DNA of 64,000 bases from Afipia clevelandensis ATCC 49720 (GCF_000336555.1 NZ_KB375281.1:4082055-4146054); one strand, 5' to 3'; positions 1 through 9,453 are shown, counted from the first letter of the stretch. The notes: generated from the letters alone by a model not told the origin. Program-made: numbers and translations.

Positions 1-87
1 GGGATGAAGCTGCGGCAATGCCGATGCTGTGCGCAGCGGCTTGGCATGCTATCCGTTAGGACAGAAATACTACCGCAAAGGACCCGC

Positions 88-1359
88 TTGTTACTCGAAC
101 TTGGAATTGTCGCTGTTCTCATCGTCATCAATGGTCTTCTGGCGATGTCGGAGCTTGCCATTGTCTCGTCGCGTCCCGCGCGGCTGACGGCTCTTGTTGA
201 AAAGGGTGTCACCGGCTCGCGCCGTGCCCTCGCGTTGGCCTCCGACCCCGGAAAATTTCTTTCCACCGTGCAGATCGGCATCACGCTGGTCGGCGTGCTG
301 TCCGGCGCGTTCTCCGGCGCGACGCTCGGTGCGCGCCTCTCGGCCTGGCTTGTGACTTTCGGACTTTCGCAAGGCGTTGCCGACGCGCTCGGCGTCGGCG
401 TGGTGGTGACGCTGATCACCTATGCATCGCTGATCGTCGGCGAACTGGTGCCGAAGCAGATCGCGCTGCGCGATCCCGAGGCGGTGGCGGTGAAGGTCGC
501 GCCAGCCATGGTGATGCTCTCGAAAATATCGCTGCCGCTGGTGTGGATACTCGATCGCTCCGGCAAGGCGCTGCTCTGGGTGCTCGGCCAGCGCGGCGAA
601 CCCGAGGAGAAAGTGAGTGAGGAGGAAATCCACACGCTCGTGGTTGAGGCCGAGAATGCCGGCGTACTCGAACCCGGCGAGAAGGAGATGATCGCGGGTG
701 TGATGCGGCTCGGCGACCTGCCGGTCGGCGCGGTGATGACGCCGCGCCATGAGGTCACCATGATCAATCTTTCGGAGCCGGACGAGGCGATCCGTCTCGC
801 GTTCAGGACCAGCGCGCATTCGCGCCTGCCGGTGTTCGACGGCGAGGAGACGCTCGGCATCCTGCAGTCCAAGGACATGCTGGATGCCTATCTTGCGGGC
901 GAGACGCCAGATATCCGCAAGCTGATCCGGGAGGCGCCGGTCATTCCCGAAACGCTCGACGCGCGCGATGTCGTCGCGATCCTGCGCGATTCACCGGTGC
1001 ACATGGGGCTGGTGCATGACGAGTACGGCACGTTTCAGGGCGTGGTGACCACGGCGGATATTCTCGAGTCGATTGTCGGCAGCTTTCACACCGAGCAAGG
1101 TCCGGCGGAGCCTGCCTTCGTCAAGCGCGATGACGGTTCGTATCTAGTGTCGGGCTGGATGCCGGCGCTGGAATTCGCGCGCCTGCTCGACATTCCGCTG
1201 CCGCCGTCGCGGGCGTATCAGACCTGCGCGGGCTATCTGCTCGACAGGTTCGGCGCCATCCCGTCGGAGGGGCAAAGCGTCAGCGCGGATGGCTGGCGCT
1301 TCGAGGTTGTGGATCTCGACGGCCGCCGCATCGACAAGGTGCTGGCGACGAAGGAATAG
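88..1359 (+). CDS. HlyC/CorC (CNNM) family transporter with CBS domains
   Basis: Integral membrane protein of the CorC/TlyC/CNNM type, a family linked to Mg2+/Co2+ efflux or tolerance; older databases call it hemolysin. An N-terminal DUF21 membrane domain (about residues 1-190, with segments starting LLELGIVAVLIVING) is followed by a CBS pair (about 225-340, with VGAVMTPRHEV opening it) and a C-terminal CorC_HlyC domain (about 355-420). The frame is open to base 4, but TTG at 88 is preferred: AAAGGA lies at 77-82 with 5-base spacing, and the protein then begins directly at the first membrane segment (423 aa). ATG at 46 is the alternative. It stands alone on this strand. Substrate cannot be read from sequence. 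Confidence 0.85.
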   Translation: MLLELGIVAVLIVINGLLAMSELAIVSSRPARLTALVEKGVTGSRRALALASDPGKFLSTVQIGITLVGVLSGAFSGATLGARLSAWLVTFGLSQGVADALGVGVVVTLITYASLIVGELVPKQIALRDPEAVAVKVAPAMVMLSKISLPLVWILDRSGKALLWVLGQRGEPEEKVSEEEIHTLVVEAENAGVLEPGEKEMIAGVMRLGDLPVGAVMTPRHEVTMINLSEPDEAIRLAFRTSAHSRLPVFDGEETLGILQSKDMLDAYLAGETPDIRKLIREAPVIPETLDARDVVAILRDSPVHMGLVHDEYGTFQGVVTTADILESIVGSFHTEQGPAEPAFVKRDDGSYLVSGWMPALEFARLLDIPLPPSRAYQTCAGYLLDRFGAIPSEGQSVSADGWRFEVVDLDGRRIDKVLATKE

Positions 1360-1362
1360 GCA

Positions 1363-1444
1363 TGTCATTGCGAGCGAAGCGAAGCAATCCATGACCAACA
1401 AGGAAGACTGGATTGCTTCGTCGCAAGTGCTCCTCGCAATGACA
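1363..1444. repeat. Intergenic inverted repeat (CATTGCGAG/CTCGCAATG type)
   Basis: Left arm begins GTCATTGCGAGCGAAGCGAA and the right arm ends with its near complement, TGCTCCTCGCAATGAC, with an inner pair GCAATCCA/TGGATTGC. It lies between the convergent HlyC/CorC and anti-sigma genes, so it could act as a two-way transcription stop. Elements of this kind are common in Bradyrhizobiaceae intergenic DNA (family knowledge). Confidence 0.75.
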
Positions 1445-1464
1445 TCTGAAAATCGACGTGGGTC

Positions 1465-2238
1465 TTACAGCCTCACCTTCTCGGTCTGGTCGTAGACCAT
1501 CCGCGCGACCTGCTCGAGGCGCGTCCGGTCGGTGGTGCCGCTCACCACAAAACCGACACCGCGATCCGCCCAGAACAGCGCGCCGCTGTTGCCGCTGCTG
1601 GCGTAGCGCATCTGCGTCGCTTCGGTGTCTGCGCGCGAAGCATAGACCGTGAAGCGTTCGCCGGAGGCGGTCTCGTACATCAGGAACGACGCCGGTCCGG
1701 CCGGGCCGGGGAGCAGGCGGCCACCCACCAGTTTCAAGCCGGTCGCATCAAGCTCCGGAGCGCGGACTTCCCAGCCGCAGCGCTTGGTCAGCCATTGCTG
1801 CAGATGCGCGCGCTCGTTGCCTGCCACCTCGACCGGATGGCGAACCTCGACCACATAGAGCTTGTGAGCTTCCAGCGCGTCGCCGGTCAAATTCGCGAAC
1901 GCCGAGGGCGTGGCGCTGGCGCCGCGCGCCATCCAGCCGGCGCCGCCGCCGACGGCGAACATCACCAGCGACGCGGCGATGGCACCCAGCATCCAGCGGC
2001 GCGGCGGGCGCGACAGACTGTCGACCGAGAGACGCGCCGGAACGGGCTCGTCCGCGACGGAATCATACTTTGCATGCAGCGCCTCGCTCATCGCTCGCCA
2101 CGAGGCGACGCGCGCTGCGTCATCGGGATGCGTGGCGATCCAGGCCTCGACCGCCGCGCGCCGATCCGCCGGAAGCTCGTTGTCCACGTAGGCGTGAAGC
2201 TCGTCCTCGGTGACGGGAATGTTGTGGTCGTCGGTCAT
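1465..2238 (-). CDS. Membrane-anchored anti-sigma factor
   Basis: Predicted anti-sigma factor for the ECF sigma factor encoded just upstream. The N-terminal 60 residues are an acidic helical domain (ELHAYVDNELPADRRAAVEA) of the type that clamps sigma factors. A single membrane segment follows at about residues 82-100 (WMLGAIAASLVMFAVGGGAG), then a periplasmic domain of about 150 residues. The zinc motif HxxxCxxC of the ZAS class is absent, so it belongs to the zinc-free group. At 257 aa the length is usual. The gap of 210 bases to the sigma gene is longer than usual for such pairs and holds a hairpin and a repeat. The inducing signal is unknown. Confidence 0.8.
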   Translation of the reverse strand: MTDDHNIPVTEDELHAYVDNELPADRRAAVEAWIATHPDDAARVASWRAMSEALHAKYDSVADEPVPARLSVDSLSRPPRRWMLGAIAASLVMFAVGGGAGWMARGASATPSAFANLTGDALEAHKLYVVEVRHPVEVAGNERAHLQQWLTKRCGWEVRAPELDATGLKLVGGRLLPGPAGPASFLMYETASGERFTVYASRADTEATQMRYASSGNSGALFWADRGVGFVVSGTTDRTRLEQVARMVYDQTEKVRL

Positions 2239-2295
2239 CGGTCTTTATCTCTCGTCCTCAAGATCATCCGGCAGTGGTTACCTGCTCGCGCAGGT

Positions 2296-2336
2296 GGGGT
2301 GGAGGCTACGCAAGGTACAGAGTCTGCCTCCACCCC
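2296..2336. other. Hairpin between sigma and anti-sigma genes
   Basis: GGGGTGGAGGC (2296-2306) and GCCTCCACCCC (2326-2336) form a perfect 11-bp stem with a 19-base loop. It falls in the transcript between the ECF sigma and anti-sigma genes. No U-tract follows on the minus strand, so it is not a clear terminator; it could partly attenuate anti-sigma expression. Function is inference. Confidence 0.5.
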
Positions 2337-2346
2337 GCGCGCCAAC

Positions 2347-2369
2347 CGCATCGCGTTCAGCGCGCCACC
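2347..2369. repeat. Short CCCTCTCC/GGAGAGGG hairpin repeat
   Basis: CCCTCTCC and GGAGAGGG surround a short GC loop. The same palindrome family recurs at about 16,580-16,612 and 22,108-22,240 in this window. It sits inside the sigma/anti-sigma operon. Confidence 0.6.
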
Positions 2370-2448
2370 CTCTCCACGCGGGAGAGGGAGAAGAAATCGG
2401 GTCGCCCCATTCATCGCGCATCAAGTCCATCATCGTCCCCGTCGTCAT

Positions 2449-2940
2449 TCACTTCACACGCCGCAGCGCCGGTCGCTCGCCCTCGATTACGGCGCGCACA
2501 TGCGCCCGTGCGCGGGCGAGGCGCGACATCACGGTGCCGATCGGCACACCCTGAATGTCGGCGACATCGCGGTAGCTGAGGCCTTCCAGCACCACCAGCA
2601 GCAGCACCGCGCGCTGGTCTTCCGCGAGCGTTGCAAGGGCGCGGGAAATGTCGCGGCCCTCGGCCTCGGTGCCGGAGGCATCGGCGGTGGTGTCGTGCAG
2701 TTCCATCAGCGTCGGCTGGCGCGCCAGCGAGCGGCGGCGGTTGCGGTTGAGATTGGTCAGGATCGTGTAAAGCCAGGCGCGCAGGTCGCCGCCGAGAAAA
2801 AGTTTCTCGGAGCGCAGCGCCCGCACCAGCGTATCCTGCACCAGATCGTCGGCGATATCCGCATCCCGCGCCAGCGCGCGCGCATAGCGCCGCAGGGCCG
2901 GAATCATGGTCTCGACGTTATGGCGAAAATCGTTGCTCAT
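2449..2940 (-). CDS. ECF RNA polymerase sigma factor
   Basis: Extracytoplasmic-function sigma factor of 163 aa, the normal size for the group. Region 2 lies at about residues 8-75, with the core-binding and -10 reading stretch ADDLVQDTLVRALR. Region 4 lies at about 100-150, with the helix-turn-helix GLSYRDVADIQGVPIGTVMS for -35 recognition. Regions 1 and 3 are absent, as expected. The membrane-bound anti-sigma factor lies downstream in the same direction, so the pair should respond to an envelope or stress signal. It may control its own promoter, but no ECF-type promoter was recognised with confidence in the 260 bases upstream. Confidence 0.9.
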   Translation of the reverse strand: MSNDFRHNVETMIPALRRYARALARDADIADDLVQDTLVRALRSEKLFLGGDLRAWLYTILTNLNRNRRRSLARQPTLMELHDTTADASGTEAEGRDISRALATLAEDQRAVLLLVVLEGLSYRDVADIQGVPIGTVMSRLARARAHVRAVIEGERPALRRVK

Positions 2941-3102
2941 TCAGCTTCGTCCGGCGCGGCCGTATTTGCCGTTCTACACTGAAAAACACCGCGAACCGGC
3001 AGCTATTCCGGCGGTTTCGCCGGTTAAGGTGGAGGCTCGCCGCTTGCCGGGTTGAACGGCTGGAATGGCTGTGCCATCAGGGGATCAAACACGAGGACCA
3101 TC

Positions 3103-3183
3103 GTGCGCGGACTTGATCCGCGCATCCATCAACTTCAAAAATGCTCTTGATGATGGATTGCCGGGTCAAGCCCGGCAACCGAC
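3103..3183. repeat. Intergenic inverted repeat (CCGGGTCAAGCCCGG type)
   Basis: The right part carries the palindrome TTGCCGGGTCAAGCCCGGCAA; the left part is a related sequence around GGACTTGATCCGCG, with ATCCATCA/TGATGGAT pairing between them. A closer relative is at 14,367-14,454. It precedes the phosphatase gene. Confidence 0.65.
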
Positions 3184-3207
3184 ACGACAAGAAAGCCGCA
3201 ACGCTTG

Positions 3208-3807
3208 ATGCCATCGCCCACCGTTTACTTCATCCGTCACGGCCAGACCGAATGGAACGCCACCGGCCGCTTTCAGGGCTCACAGGACATTCCGCTCAAC
3301 GAGATCGGCAAGGAACAGGCGATCCGCTCCGGCGAACTGTTGACCGACATTCTGGCGCGCGACGCGCTCGATCCGGCCAAAGTGCCGTTCGTGTCGTCGC
3401 CGCTCGGCCGTGCGCGCAACACCATGGAGCTGTTGCGCGGTGTGTTAGGGGTGCCGCCGCACGGCTATGAACTCGATGACCGCCTGCGCGAGATCGGATA
3501 CGGCCACTGGGAAGGGTCGACCTTGCCGCAGATGGAGCAGTCGCATCCGGAAGTTTTCGCAGAGCGTCAGGCCGACAAATGGGGCGTGCCGCCCCCCGGT
3601 GGCGAGAGCTATGCCTCGGTCACCATCCGCATGCGCGAGTGGTACGACTCGCTGATTCAGGACACGGTCGCGGTGTCGCATGGCGGCTCGATGCGCGCGC
3701 TGCTGGTGGCGCTCGATGTCGAGACCCCGGTCGGGGCTGCGGACCTGACGGTGGAGCAGGGCGTGGTCTATGTTTTCTGCGACGGGCAGGTGACGAAACA
3801 TAGTTAA
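3208..3807 (+). CDS. Histidine phosphatase family protein (GpmB-like)
   Basis: Member of the phosphoglycerate mutase/histidine phosphatase superfamily, using a phosphohistidine intermediate. The RHG motif is near the N terminus (YFIRHGQTEWNATGRFQG), and the second catalytic histidine is in AVSHGGSMRALL near residue 155. Length (199 aa) fits small monomeric phosphatases or cofactor-dependent mutases. ATG at 3208 is preferred over the TTG one codon earlier. aroC lies 116 bases downstream on the same strand. The true substrate is not evident; a general phosphatase is as likely as a glycolytic mutase. Confidence 0.85.
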   Translation: MPSPTVYFIRHGQTEWNATGRFQGSQDIPLNEIGKEQAIRSGELLTDILARDALDPAKVPFVSSPLGRARNTMELLRGVLGVPPHGYELDDRLREIGYGHWEGSTLPQMEQSHPEVFAERQADKWGVPPPGGESYASVTIRMREWYDSLIQDTVAVSHGGSMRALLVALDVETPVGAADLTVEQGVVYVFCDGQVTKHS

Positions 3808-3923
3808 TGCTTCGTTAATGCGGCACTTTAAGTGCCTGAGATTTGACCCTAAGAAGCCCGCGCGTTACGACTTCACGTCAATTTTCGCGAATAGGGGCCG
3901 TTTGGCCCGGCGGGTAATTTCTG

Positions 3924-5006
3924 ATGTCCTTCAACACCTTCGGCCATATGTTTCGCGTCACGACCTTCGGCGAAAGCCACGGGGTCGCGCTCGGCTGCGT
4001 GGTCGATGGCTGCCCGCCGCAAATCCCGCTGACGGTTGAAGAGATTCAACTGGATCTTGATCGCCGCCGCCCCGGCCAGAGCAAATACACCACCCAGCGG
4101 CAGGAGCCCGATCAGGTCAAAATCCTTTCCGGCGTGATGGACACCGACAAGGGACAGGTCACCACCGGCACGCCGATTGCGCTGATGATCGAGAACACCG
4201 ACCAGCGCTCGAAGGATTATTCCGAGATCAAGGACAAGTTTCGTCCCGGCCATGCCGACTTCACCTATGAAGCCAAATACGGCCTGCGCGATTATCGTGG
4301 CGGCGGGCGCTCCTCGGCGCGCGAGACCGCGGCGCGTGTCGCGGCTGGTGCGGTGGCGCGGAAAATTATTCCGGACGTGAAGGTACGCGGCGCGCTGGTG
4401 CAGATGGGCCCGCACAAGGTCGACCGCGCCAACTGGGACTGGGACGAGGTTGGCCGCAATCCGTTCTTCTGTCCCGACAAGGCCAAGGCTGCATTCTTCG
4501 CCGAATATCTCGACGACATCCGCAAGAGGGGATCGTCCATCGGCGCGGTGATCGAGGTTGTGGCCGAAGGCGTGCCTGCGGGTCTCGGCGCACCGATCTA
4601 CGGCAAGCTCGACAGCGACCTCGCGATGGCGATGATGAGCATCAACGCGGTGAAGGGCGTCGAAATCGGCGCGGGCTTCGGCGCGGCGGAATTGCACGGC
4701 GAGGACAACGCCGACGAAATGCGCATGGGCAATAACGGTCCGGTGTTCCTGTCCAACCATGCCGGCGGCATTCTCGGCGGCATCTCCACCGGACAGCCGG
4801 TGGTGGCGCGCTTCGCCGTGAAGCCGACCTCGTCGATCCTCACCCCGCGCCGGACCATCGACAAGTCAGGCGCGGACACCGACATCCTGACCAAGGGCCG
4901 CCACGACCCTTGCGTCGGCATTCGCGCGGTGCCGGTCGGCGAAGCCATGATGGCCTGCGTGATCGCCGATCATCTGCTGCGTCATCGCGGGCAGGTCGGA
5001 AGCTGA
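3924..5006 (+). CDS. aroC: Chorismate synthase
   Basis: Catalyses the last step of the shikimate pathway, EPSP to chorismate, with reduced FMN. The protein (360 aa) is full length. The family signatures are visible: [17 protein letters not shown] near residue 16, the arginine-rich [19 protein letters not shown] near 124, and the C-terminal [18 protein letters not shown]. The start [20 protein letters not shown] matches the usual family N terminus. Cytoplasmic; functions as a homotetramer in known cases. It stands as a single gene, as in many alphaproteobacteria. Confidence 0.97.
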   Translation: MSFNTFGHMFRVTTFGESHGVALGCVVDGCPPQIPLTVEEIQLDLDRRRPGQSKYTTQRQEPDQVKILSGVMDTDKGQVTTGTPIALMIENTDQRSKDYSEIKDKFRPGHADFTYEAKYGLRDYRGGGRSSARETAARVAAGAVARKIIPDVKVRGALVQMGPHKVDRANWDWDEVGRNPFFCPDKAKAAFFAEYLDDIRKRGSSIGAVIEVVAEGVPAGLGAPIYGKLDSDLAMAMMSINAVKGVEIGAGFGAAELHGEDNADEMRMGNNGPVFLSNHAGGILGGISTGQPVVARFAVKPTSSILTPRRTIDKSGADTDILTKGRHDPCVGIRAVPVGEAMMACVIADHLLRHRGQVGS

Positions 5007-5122
5007 CGACAAGCACCAGATTTTTCTTTCACGCCCCATCCGGATCATGATACCGTCGCATTCTCGCCCGTTGGCGAGGACCAGCGCGCTGTTTTTGCGC
5101 GTCCGGTTTGATTGCGGCGTGA

Positions 5123-6298
5123 ATGAATTGTCCGGCGGTGCGCATGGCGGATGCGGCACAAGACTCGTTTTCGGTAGCGGCGGTCAGCCGCGCCGAACTG
5201 TCATCCTGCGAGGTCTGGCGCACCATGTTCGCCAGCGAGCGGAAGGATCGTCGTTATTACGAGATCATCGAGGATACGCTTCGCGAGGGTTTCGATTACA
5301 GGTACTTCGCCATCCGCGACGCGAGCGGACAGATCCGGGCGGTCCAGCCGTTCTTCCTGCTCGATCAGGATGTGCTGGAAGGCATGGGATCGGAGTGGCG
5401 GCTGGTCTGGCTCATTCGCCGGCGTTATCCGCGTTTTCTCAAACTTCGGACATTGATGGTCGGCTGCACCGCCGGCGAAGGGCATCTGGCGGTGGGCGAT
5501 GGCGTCTCGGTCGAAAGCGTTGCCGATGTGCTGTCGCGGGACATTGGTAAACTCGCGAAGCAACTCGGCGCCCATCTGATCGTGCTGAAGGAATTTCCTG
5601 TCGGTTATCGCGAAGCCTTCGGCTGTTTCCTGCAGCGCGGGTTCGGGCGGGCTCCGAGCATGCCGATGACCAAACTGAATATCGAGTATGAGAGTTTCGA
5701 CCGCTTCATCGAAAAAGCCCTGAGCGGCAAGGCCCGCAAGAACGTGCGCCGCAATCTTCAGGCCAGCGCGGGCGAAGACATCCGCATGACCGTCACCGAT
5801 GACACGGCAAATCTGGTGGACGAAATCTATCCGCTTTACCTGCAGGTCTATGAGCGGTCGAAATTCCGGTTCGAGAAGCTGACCAAAGACTATTTCCGGG
5901 AAGTCGGCACGCAGATGAAAGACAAGGTCCGCGTCTTTACCTGGCATCGCGGCAACACGCTGGTGGCCTTTAATATCTGCATGGTTCAGGGCGATCAGTT
6001 TTTCTCCGAATATGTCGGCTTCGATTACTCCGTCGCACTGAACCTGCATTTGTATTTTTGCGTGGTCCGCGACACCATCAACTGGGCGATTGCGGGCGGC
6101 TACAAATGGTTTCGCAGCAGCGGCCTGAACTACGATCCGAAACTTCACCTGCGGCACCAGCTCGATCCGGTCGATCTGTATGTGCGCCATGTCTCGCCGG
6201 TTGCGAACATGGTGCTGAAGCGGGTGCTGCCGTGGCTGTCGCCGGTGCGGTACGACGAGACGCTGAAGAAATTCCCGAACTATCGCGAGATGTGGTGA
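5123..6298 (+). CDS. GNAT/FemAB-like acyltransferase
   Basis: Predicted N-acyltransferase of the BioF2-like (GNAT-fold, FemAB-related) group. The N-terminal half begins at about residue 30 with WRTMFASERKDRRYYEIIED; the C-terminal acetyltransferase-like domain runs from about 195 (KARKNVRRNLQAS) to 350, with the conserved stretch FNICMVQGDQFFSEYVGFDY. No signal peptide or membrane segment is seen. ATG at 5144 is an equally good start. The cyclase gene follows 20-56 bases downstream on the same strand and may be co-transcribed. Acceptor unknown; peptidoglycan, lipid or polysaccharide precursors are the usual guesses for this family. Confidence 0.7.
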   Translation: MNCPAVRMADAAQDSFSVAAVSRAELSSCEVWRTMFASERKDRRYYEIIEDTLREGFDYRYFAIRDASGQIRAVQPFFLLDQDVLEGMGSEWRLVWLIRRRYPRFLKLRTLMVGCTAGEGHLAVGDGVSVESVADVLSRDIGKLAKQLGAHLIVLKEFPVGYREAFGCFLQRGFGRAPSMPMTKLNIEYESFDRFIEKALSGKARKNVRRNLQASAGEDIRMTVTDDTANLVDEIYPLYLQVYERSKFRFEKLTKDYFREVGTQMKDKVRVFTWHRGNTLVAFNICMVQGDQFFSEYVGFDYSVALNLHLYFCVVRDTINWAIAGGYKWFRSSGLNYDPKLHLRHQLDPVDLYVRHVSPVANMVLKRVLPWLSPVRYDETLKKFPNYREMW

Positions 6299-6353
6299 GC
6301 CGGGCGGACCGACGCGCTTGACCCAATACGTGCGCCGTCGCAAAACAGATTCC

Positions 6354-7547
6354 ATGCAAGGCAACAGTCTTCAGGGCGTCATCGACTGGCTGACCGACGG
6401 AGCGCGGTCGGCGACGCGGGTCGACCAGTTCGTGACCCAGACCTGCGAACGGCTGGTCGATTGCGGCCTGCCGCTCTCGCGCGTCGGCGTGTTCGTTCGC
6501 ACACTGCATCCCAACATGCTGGGCCGGCATTTCGTCTGGCGCGCCGATGGCAGCGTCACCATGGGCGCGATGCCTCATGGCGATCAGGACGAGGACTACT
6601 TTCTCTCCAGTCCGCTGGCCATCGTGTTCGAGCAGGGGCTGGAGGTGCGCAAGCGGCTTCTGGATACGGGCGCGGGCAATGTGCCGTTCTTCGCCGAAAT
6701 GAAAGATGGAGGCGCGACCGACTATATCGCGCTTCCGCTGCTGATGTCCGATGGCACCATTCATGCGGTGAGCTGGATCACCCAGCATCCTGAGGGTTTC
6801 GCCGAGGCGCAGCTTGCCGACCTGCGCCTGGTGATGCCGTCGCTCACGCGCATGATCGAAGTCTGGCTGCTGCGGCGGACCGCGGCGGGATTGCTGAACA
6901 ATTATGTCGGCGGACGGGCCGGTGCGCGAATCCTCGCCGGGCAAATCCGCCGCGGCCATACCGAGACCATGCACGCGGCGATCTGGCTGTCGGACCTGCG
7001 CGGGTTTACGCCGCTGTCGGACCGGCTGCCGCCGGAAGCCGTGGTGGAGGTGCTCAACACCTATTTCGACTGTCAGGTGCCTGCGATCCTCAATCATGGC
7101 GGCGAAGTTCTCAAGTTCATGGGCGACGGCCTGCTGGCGGTGTTTCCGATCTCCGACAAGGAGGGCGACAGCGAAACCGTCTGCCGCCGCGTGCTGGAGG
7201 CGGCGCGCGAATGCCGCAAGAGCGTTGCGGCGATGACCTATTCCCATCAGGGTGAGACGCTTGCGAACTTCAGGTTCGGGCTGGCGCTGCATATCGGCAA
7301 GGTCCTGTACGGCAATATCGGCGGCGGCGACCGGCTCGATTTTACCTGTATCGGCCCGGCGGTGAATCTGGCGGCACGCATCGAGAAGATCGCCGGACGC
7401 CTGAACCGTACCGTGCTGGCCTCCACGGCCTTCGCCAGCCAGGCCGACGCCGGATGGACCGACCTCGGGCTGTTTTCTGTCGCGGGATTTGCCGCCGCCG
7501 AGCGGGTTTATGGCCTGGCGGACGAGACCGTGACTGTGCCCGCCTAG
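6354..7547 (+). CDS. Class III adenylate/guanylate cyclase domain protein
   Basis: Predicted nucleotide cyclase making a cyclic nucleotide from ATP or GTP. An N-terminal sensor-like region of about 190 residues, possibly GAF-like, precedes the catalytic domain (about 205-375). Metal-binding aspartates are in AAIWLSDLRGFTPLSDRL and LKFMGDGLLAVFPI, and the catalytic-helix region TCIGPAVNLAARIEKIAGRL is present. No membrane segment is evident. ATG at 6354 was chosen; TTG at 6318 is an alternative in frame. It follows the acyltransferase closely. Alphaproteobacteria of this family often carry many such cyclases. Confidence 0.85.
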   Translation: MQGNSLQGVIDWLTDGARSATRVDQFVTQTCERLVDCGLPLSRVGVFVRTLHPNMLGRHFVWRADGSVTMGAMPHGDQDEDYFLSSPLAIVFEQGLEVRKRLLDTGAGNVPFFAEMKDGGATDYIALPLLMSDGTIHAVSWITQHPEGFAEAQLADLRLVMPSLTRMIEVWLLRRTAAGLLNNYVGGRAGARILAGQIRRGHTETMHAAIWLSDLRGFTPLSDRLPPEAVVEVLNTYFDCQVPAILNHGGEVLKFMGDGLLAVFPISDKEGDSETVCRRVLEAARECRKSVAAMTYSHQGETLANFRFGLALHIGKVLYGNIGGGDRLDFTCIGPAVNLAARIEKIAGRLNRTVLASTAFASQADAGWTDLGLFSVAGFAAAERVYGLADETVTVPA

Positions 7548-7624
7548 TCGTGCCGCCAGCGGCATTGACCGCCTTGCGCAAGGGGTTAAAACGCCGGATC
7601 GAACCCGGTCCGTAAAGTTCACGC

Positions 7625-9385
7625 ATGGCGCCCTCCGGATATTTCCTCGAAGCCCCGCAACGGTTGAGGGCTTTCGTCCGCGCGCGGGAATCCAGCCTGA
7701 TCGTGATCGCGGCCCTGATCGGCGCGATGGCGGGCCTGTTCGTGGCGGCGATGAGCGCCGCGGTCGAACTGCTGCATGTGGTCCTGTTCGATATTCCGAT
7801 GGGCGCGCGGCTGTCCGCGATCAATCAGGTCGATCCGCTGCGCGCCATCGTTGTGCCGACTCTGGGTGGCCTGGTGCTGGGGATCGCGCTGCTGGTGCTG
7901 CTGCGGTGGCGGCCCGGACGTGAGATCGATCCCATCGAGGCCAATGCGCTGCATGGCGGCTACATGTCGTTTCGCGGCAGCATTATCGTCGCGTTGCAGA
8001 CCATCTGGTCCAGCGGCGTCGGCGGGTCGGTCGGGCTCGAGGCGGGCTATACCCAGCTTGCCAGCGGCGTGGCCTCATCCATCGGACGGGCCTTTCACCT
8101 GCGCCGCGCGGATCAGCGCATTCTCGTCGGCTGCGGCGCCTCCGCCGCTATTGCAGGCGCTTTCAGTGCGCCGCTGGCCGGCGCATTCTATGCGTTCGAG
8201 CTGGTGCTCGGCGGCTACACGCCCGCCAGTCTTGCTCCGATCGGCGTCGCGGCCGTGACGGGATACGGCGTGACGCATCTGTTTGCACCGCTGTCGCTCG
8301 GCGTCAGCATCCGGCAAATCGGCGAGGTGACCAGTCAGGATCTGGCGATTGCCGCCGTGCTTGGCCTGCTCGCTGCGCTGACGGGCATCGCCATCATGCG
8401 CGGCGTGGCGCTTTTCGATACAGCGTTGTCGAAGATACGGCTGTGGACGCCGCTGCGTCCCGCGCTTGGCGGTCTGGCAGTGGGGCTGATGGCGCTGGTG
8501 ACGCCGCAGGTCCTCGCCTCCGGTCACGGCGCGTTGTACCTCAACAGCCTGATCAAGATGCCGGTCACCTTGATGCTGATGGTGTTCCTGCTCAAGGCGC
8601 TGGCTTCGATTGTCTCGCTTGGCTCCGGATTTCGCGGAGGCCTGTTTTTCGCTTCGCTGCTGCTGGGATCGCTTGGCGGCCATCTGTTCGCTGCGGGGGT
8701 TTCCGCCGTGCTGCCCGGCCTCAATCTCGATCACGGCGTCTACGCGGTGATCGGCATGAGCGCGCTGTCGGCCTCGATCATCGGCGGCCCGCTCACCATG
8801 TCGTTCATCGCGCTGGAAGCCACCGGCAATCTCTGGCTGACCACCGCGGTGCTGATCGCCGTGATCGTGTCGATGCAGGTGACGCGCGAACTGTTCGGCT
8901 ATTCATTCGCGACATGGCGCTTCCACCTGCGCGGCGAAACCATTCGCAGCGCGGCGGATGTCGGCTGGATCAGGGATCTGACCGTGCGGCGCATGATGCG
9001 GACGGATGTCATCACCATCGCGGTGGACACCCCGATTGCGGCCTTACAGACCGCGTTGCCGCTGGGATCGAAAACGCAGGTGGTCGCGGTGGACGCGGAG
9101 GGGCGGTATGCCGGCATCGTCTTTGTCGCCGAAGCGCACGGCCTGAAAGACACCCAGGCCGCCAGCGTGCGCGATATCCTGCACTATGCCGATGTCACGC
9201 TGCTTCCCGAGATGGATGTGCGGCAGGCGGTGTCGGCGTTCGATACCGCCGAGGCGGAATCGCTCGCCGTGGTCAATTCCGCCGTGGATCGCCGTGTCAT
9301 CGGAATCCTCACCGAAGCGCATGCCCTGCGCCGCTATGCCGAGGAATCCGACCAGCACCGGCACAGCCTGATCGGAGAGCGATAG
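7625..9385 (+). CDS. ClC-type chloride channel/transporter with CBS domains
   Basis: Voltage-gated chloride channel family protein (586 aa) with about ten hydrophobic helices over residues 20-425 and two C-terminal CBS domains (about 455-580). The gating-glutamate region reads GGSVGLEAGYTQLASG, which differs from the classic GREGP but keeps Gly-x-Glu, and the second ion-path motif reads GSGFRGGLFFASL. This pattern is seen in a subset of bacterial ClC proteins. Predicted role is Cl-/H+ exchange or chloride conductance in the inner membrane, perhaps for acid or osmotic stress. A strong terminator follows. Confidence 0.9.
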   Translation: MAPSGYFLEAPQRLRAFVRARESSLIVIAALIGAMAGLFVAAMSAAVELLHVVLFDIPMGARLSAINQVDPLRAIVVPTLGGLVLGIALLVLLRWRPGREIDPIEANALHGGYMSFRGSIIVALQTIWSSGVGGSVGLEAGYTQLASGVASSIGRAFHLRRADQRILVGCGASAAIAGAFSAPLAGAFYAFELVLGGYTPASLAPIGVAAVTGYGVTHLFAPLSLGVSIRQIGEVTSQDLAIAAVLGLLAALTGIAIMRGVALFDTALSKIRLWTPLRPALGGLAVGLMALVTPQVLASGHGALYLNSLIKMPVTLMLMVFLLKALASIVSLGSGFRGGLFFASLLLGSLGGHLFAAGVSAVLPGLNLDHGVYAVIGMSALSASIIGGPLTMSFIALEATGNLWLTTAVLIAVIVSMQVTRELFGYSFATWRFHLRGETIRSAADVGWIRDLTVRRMMRTDVITIAVDTPIAALQTALPLGSKTQVVAVDAEGRYAGIVFVAEAHGLKDTQAASVRDILHYADVTLLPEMDVRQAVSAFDTAEAESLAVVNSAVDRRVIGILTEAHALRRYAEESDQHRHSLIGER

Positions 9386-9403
9386 CCGCTCGCTCTGAAA
9401 CGA

Positions 9404-9429
9404 AAACGGCGGCCCTGGGGCCGCCGTTT
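9404..9429. terminator. Bidirectional hairpin terminator
   Basis: AAACGGCGGCC (9404-9414) and GGCCGCCGTTT (9419-9429) form a perfect 11-bp stem around CTGG. It lies between the convergent ClC gene and the first chemoreceptor gene and carries A/T at the stem ends, so it can serve both. Confidence 0.85.
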
Positions 9430-9453
9430 CAGCTTTGCTATTGAAGCGCGGCT

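Noticed and set aside
1795..2982. Open frame of 395 codons opposite the sigma/anti-sigma genes
   Set aside because: Overlaps two clear genes and has shadow-type composition.
6078..7622. Open frame of 514 codons opposite the acyltransferase/cyclase genes
   Set aside because: Shadow of the cyclase gene; low-complexity Arg/His/Gln-rich translation and no homology features.
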